Notes under the pieces: model-generated
Database searches by the model: none
Seen by the model: the letters and a program-made list of their open reading frames with translations, nothing else
What the model was told of the DNA's origin: nothing
Shown here: positions 61,342 through 64,000 of the stretch, piece by piece
Layout of the letters: each line of letters begins with the position of its first letter
How positions within the stretch are numbered: position 1 is the first letter of the stretch
Origin: Campylorhamphus procurvoides
Taxonomy: Eukaryota > Chordata > Aves > Passeriformes > Dendrocolaptidae
Assembly (NCBI GenBank): GCA_013396655.1
Contig: WBMV01000128.1
Coordinates: 868,001 to 932,000 of the forward strand
Direction of reading: 5' to 3'
Length of the DNA: 64,000 nucleotides
Position numbers and translations under genes: made by a program

Positions 61342-61396
61342 GATTCCCAGCAGGAGAACTGCAAAAACCTTTCTTTTGGGGAACAAAGTATCCTAG
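61342..61396 (+). CDS. PHEX: PHEX exon 16
   Basis: The exon is 55 bp, equal to human exon 16 (c.1646-1700). GA completes Arg549, then FPAGELQKPFFWGTKYP and AG of codon 567. The segment R-F-P-A-G-x-L-Q-x-P-F-F is a peptidase M13 hallmark just upstream of the zinc site. Human PHEX has T-E-Y-P where this has T-K-Y-P. The HEFTH zinc-binding helix is expected in exon 17, beyond the window. The acceptor is 'gctattgcag' after a T16 run and the donor is gtaagt. Confidence 0.97.
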
Positions 61397-64000
61397 GTAA
61401 GTACTGCACCAGGGACCCTCATACACCTAGGAATGAGGAATAACAGGGAAAAGTATTACAAATACATGCAGACAAAGAGGGCATGGAGAGGAAGGCTACT
61501 CTGCTGAAGGCAGCCAACAGGTAGCGCATAGAAAACTGTATTGTGCTTCTGAAGGGCAAGTTTGGCCCTTAGATCTTATGTCCTCTCCTGTTGTGTCCTG
61601 CTTTTACCATTGAAAGAACTGACCTTGAGAAGGGCTGCTTTGTGTGACAGCTTTTCTTACCCTTGGGAGCCATATGTGTTGCAGTCAGTTGTCTTAAACT
61701 GATGACTGATTTTGCACAGGAGCTGCTAATTAAGTGCACCCAAGAGCAAGTGTTTCAATGCTATAGCATGCAGATGCAGCAGTGTGCACATGGTAGGTAT
61801 TAAAAGGAATCATAATTCAAGTAACTAACACTTCCTGAACAGAAGTGAATACCCTGAGAAGCCAATTATTATCAGTTTATTGTTCACTTTCTGCTAATAC
61901 CTAAGATTAGCAGTGGGCATTTGTCTGTGCCTGTCTGGGTGCATGAGAGCATCTCCATGTGCATAAGTGATTGGAGCCTGTGTGCTCCTGTAGCTGAGGA
62001 AGAGTAATTACAGGTCACACACATTTAATTTTGAAAAATCACTGATTTTGTGCGGTTCAGTAACTTTCTATTTTAAGACAGAATAAGACCATGAAAACTT
62101 TCTGTTGGCAGTTTCTGAAAGTTACTTTGCAGTTATATAAAGCCAGTTACTGGTGAAATATATCCTTAATAAATCTTTGTTAAAAACAAAATCAGACTTT
62201 TCAAACATTTTGGGTTTGCCATCTTCCACTCTGGATTGTGTCCTTGTAAACAGGAAATTTGGCAATACATGTAGAAAGACATGTTCAATTGAGGAACAAA
62301 TGAATTTGCATTCAAAGAGAATTCTTATGAGCCAGGTGACTTTCTAAGTGGTAATTGGGGGTAGAAGAAAGTCCTTTCTTGTTAAGGTGAACCTTTTTTC
62401 TCTTATGGTTATTGCATACTTGTTTCCAGCTTTGCTTTCTAAAGAGATTTCTCTGTATTCTGACCTTCTGCTGTAGTGATAAAATTGTGCTTCTTTCAAA
62501 GTATTGTACTTTGCTCATTTCTCTTCTTTAAAGGTTACCTTAGTTTAAATTGGTTTTGCTTGAATACGTATCAAAATGAAATTTAGTAAACAAATGTAGC
62601 TGGTTTATATCAGACAACAGATTGCTTTTGTCCTTGAAATGTTCTGGATATCTTCTGTCTACTAAGAAGAAACAGTACATGGCAGTGGAACAGAAAAACC
62701 ATCAAAAAGTCATCAGCACTTGCTGGAAAACGGATTTAGCAAATATTTAACATTTAGTGGCATTTTAGTGTCCAGTTCCAACATAGCCACCAAAATCCAG
62801 TTATATCTGGTTGCATAAAGAGAAGCTTAGTTATTACTTGTACATCTCAGTACATGAAATAAAATACCATTCAAATGCCATCATTCATACTTATGAGTCT
62901 TCACTGCCAGATATATTGAAAGAGAGAGTTCAAACTACCTGGTAGTTCCTTACAGTTCTCTGAGCCTCCCCAGTCCCAGAAAGTGCCCCTTTGATATGGT
63001 ATGTGCTGGGCTGCACCTGATTCCCTCCATCTCTATCCAACCATGCCCAGAAGTGAAAAGCATAAACAGCACTGGGAAAACTTCTGGCAAAATATGTTGT
63101 TGGCCTGGACAAAATGCTGAAGGGGGTTCACAGAAGCAAAGCACCCCCTAAACTTCACCCCATCTTTTGGAGGTATGGAAAGACATTGGAATGCCAGAAC
63201 ACCAGCCTGTTCTTTGTCCCTGCCACTCATGGTGACCAAGACCCTCAGAGAAAAAATAAGATGTATTTTGTAATAGTCTTGGTTCTTCTTATCTCTTTAC
63301 GTGTTTTGTGCTGTAATTTTTATACTTCTCCAGCTGCAAATGATCCTGCATAACCATCTCATTTCAGATATGGAAAACAAGTCTAACATAGTACATTTAT
63401 TATGGGTAATTATCACTGTGTGCTACACAAGATTGCAAATTTATCACCCAAAAGAATGTTATTTCCATTGCTGAAACATATAATTTTACCCAGCATTTTT
63501 TAGAGAAGGTTTGTAACAGTTCTTGAGGGAAAAAACCACTAGGGAAGATTTTATCACACACTTGAAAGTACCTTTCAGGAAAGAAAAAAACAAAGTGAAA
63601 GACTGGGAGCAGAGGGAATTAAATGATATAATACTTTTTGGGCATGACTGAGATGAGCAATTAGCATGCTATGGATCATTAGATCCAGTAATAACATTTT
63701 ATTTCAAAACACTGCCTTCCTTCTATTTCAGTACAATGCGCCAGAAATACTATAAGCAACTTTGAAGTATACCATCTCAATAACCAAAATAATTAAGATC
63801 ATAAAAAACAACTTAACAAATGAAAGATGCATGTAATAGATCACCTACCCCCACGATATCCACTGCATTTGGTGTAAAAAAGCCCTGAACATTTCCCTCT
63901 TTCATCCCTATTTCTCTCAGATGCATTTTTGTTTGGATATAACAAGGAAGATATAATTAATTGTCAGTCAGGAATACAAAATATTTCTCACTATTTGGTT
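61397..64000 (+). other. PHEX: PHEX intron 16, 5' part
   Basis: The intron starts with gtaagt and continues past the window end. No exon 17-like sequence (which would encode the G-H-E-F-T-H segment) appears before 64000. No dispersed repeat is recognised. Overlapping short frames at 62930-63350 have no domain and look like chance. Confidence 0.85.

Larger units (their letters stand above)
1..64000 (+). other. PHEX: PHEX gene body, internal part (introns 4 to 16)
   Basis: The whole window lies inside one gene. Twelve exons on the + strand translate in order to a protein closely matching vertebrate PHEX, a type II membrane M13 endopeptidase-like protein of bone and tooth cells; its loss in humans causes X-linked hypophosphataemia. 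Exon lengths and phases equal human exons 5-16 as I remember them. The cytoplasmic tail, membrane anchor and first ectodomain exons are upstream, and the HEFTH zinc motif and C-terminus are downstream, so promoter, start codon, stop codon and poly(A) site are all outside. The sibling genes neprilysin, ECE1 and MMEL1 share the fold, but segments such as [28 protein letters not shown] and [12 protein letters not shown] identify PHEX. Confidence 0.96.

Noticed and set aside
61397..64000. Search for exon 17 with the HEFTH zinc motif
   Set aside because: No frame in this segment reads the expected S-Y-G-A-I-G-x-I-V-G-H-E-F-T-H pattern, so exon 17 lies beyond the window.

Overview
This window is vertebrate nuclear DNA and most likely avian. 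It carries the middle of one protein-coding gene on the + strand: PHEX, the phosphate-regulating M13-family zinc endopeptidase homologue. The bird call rests on several CR1 LINE fragments with typical avian 3' ends, the near absence of other dispersed repeats, the fairly compact introns, and a PHEX sequence close to but different from the mammalian one. A turtle or crocodilian is not strictly excluded, and I cannot name the species.

Twelve coding exons are present, from position 1240 to 61396. I number them exons 5 to 16 by matching their lengths and phases to human PHEX as I remember it. The lengths are 227, 69, 117, 84, 146, 94, 129, 102, 78, 104, 59 and 55 bp. They sum to 1264 bp (human c.437-1700, about residues 146-567). 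Every exon has an AG acceptor and a GT donor, the phases join without a frameshift, and there is no stop. The signal-anchor exons 1-4 lie upstream of the window. The HEFTH zinc motif (expected in exon 17) and the C-terminus lie downstream. The window therefore encodes most of the M13 N-terminal ectodomain and the start of the peptidase domain, including the V-N-A-F-Y substrate-binding motif.

Region by region: 1-1239 is the end of intron 4, with a + strand CR1. 1240-10004 holds exons 5-9, with a decayed CR1 reverse-transcriptase fragment in intron 7 (about 5320-6985) and a palindrome cluster near 8.1 kb. 10005-25184 holds introns 9-11 and exons 10-12, with two minus-strand CR1 copies. 25185-41382 is the 16.2 kb intron 12, with one + CR1, an older CR1/L3-like fragment, and a motif-dense segment near 39.6-39.9 kb. 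41383-61396 holds exons 13-16 and introns 13-15, with a strong G-quadruplex-type pyrimidine tract near 44.9 kb. 61397-64000 is the start of intron 16.

I found no second convincing protein-coding gene, tRNA, rRNA or CRISPR array. The most interesting unexplained signals are non-coding. They are a perfect SOX-OCT composite motif next to an 11-bp inverted repeat in intron 12, two perfect inverted repeats with TAATCC sites in intron 7, a 15-bp-stem hairpin in intron 5, two predicted G-quadruplexes on the PHEX template strand, and a duplicated candidate branch-point sequence before exon 10. None of these proves a new biological system.
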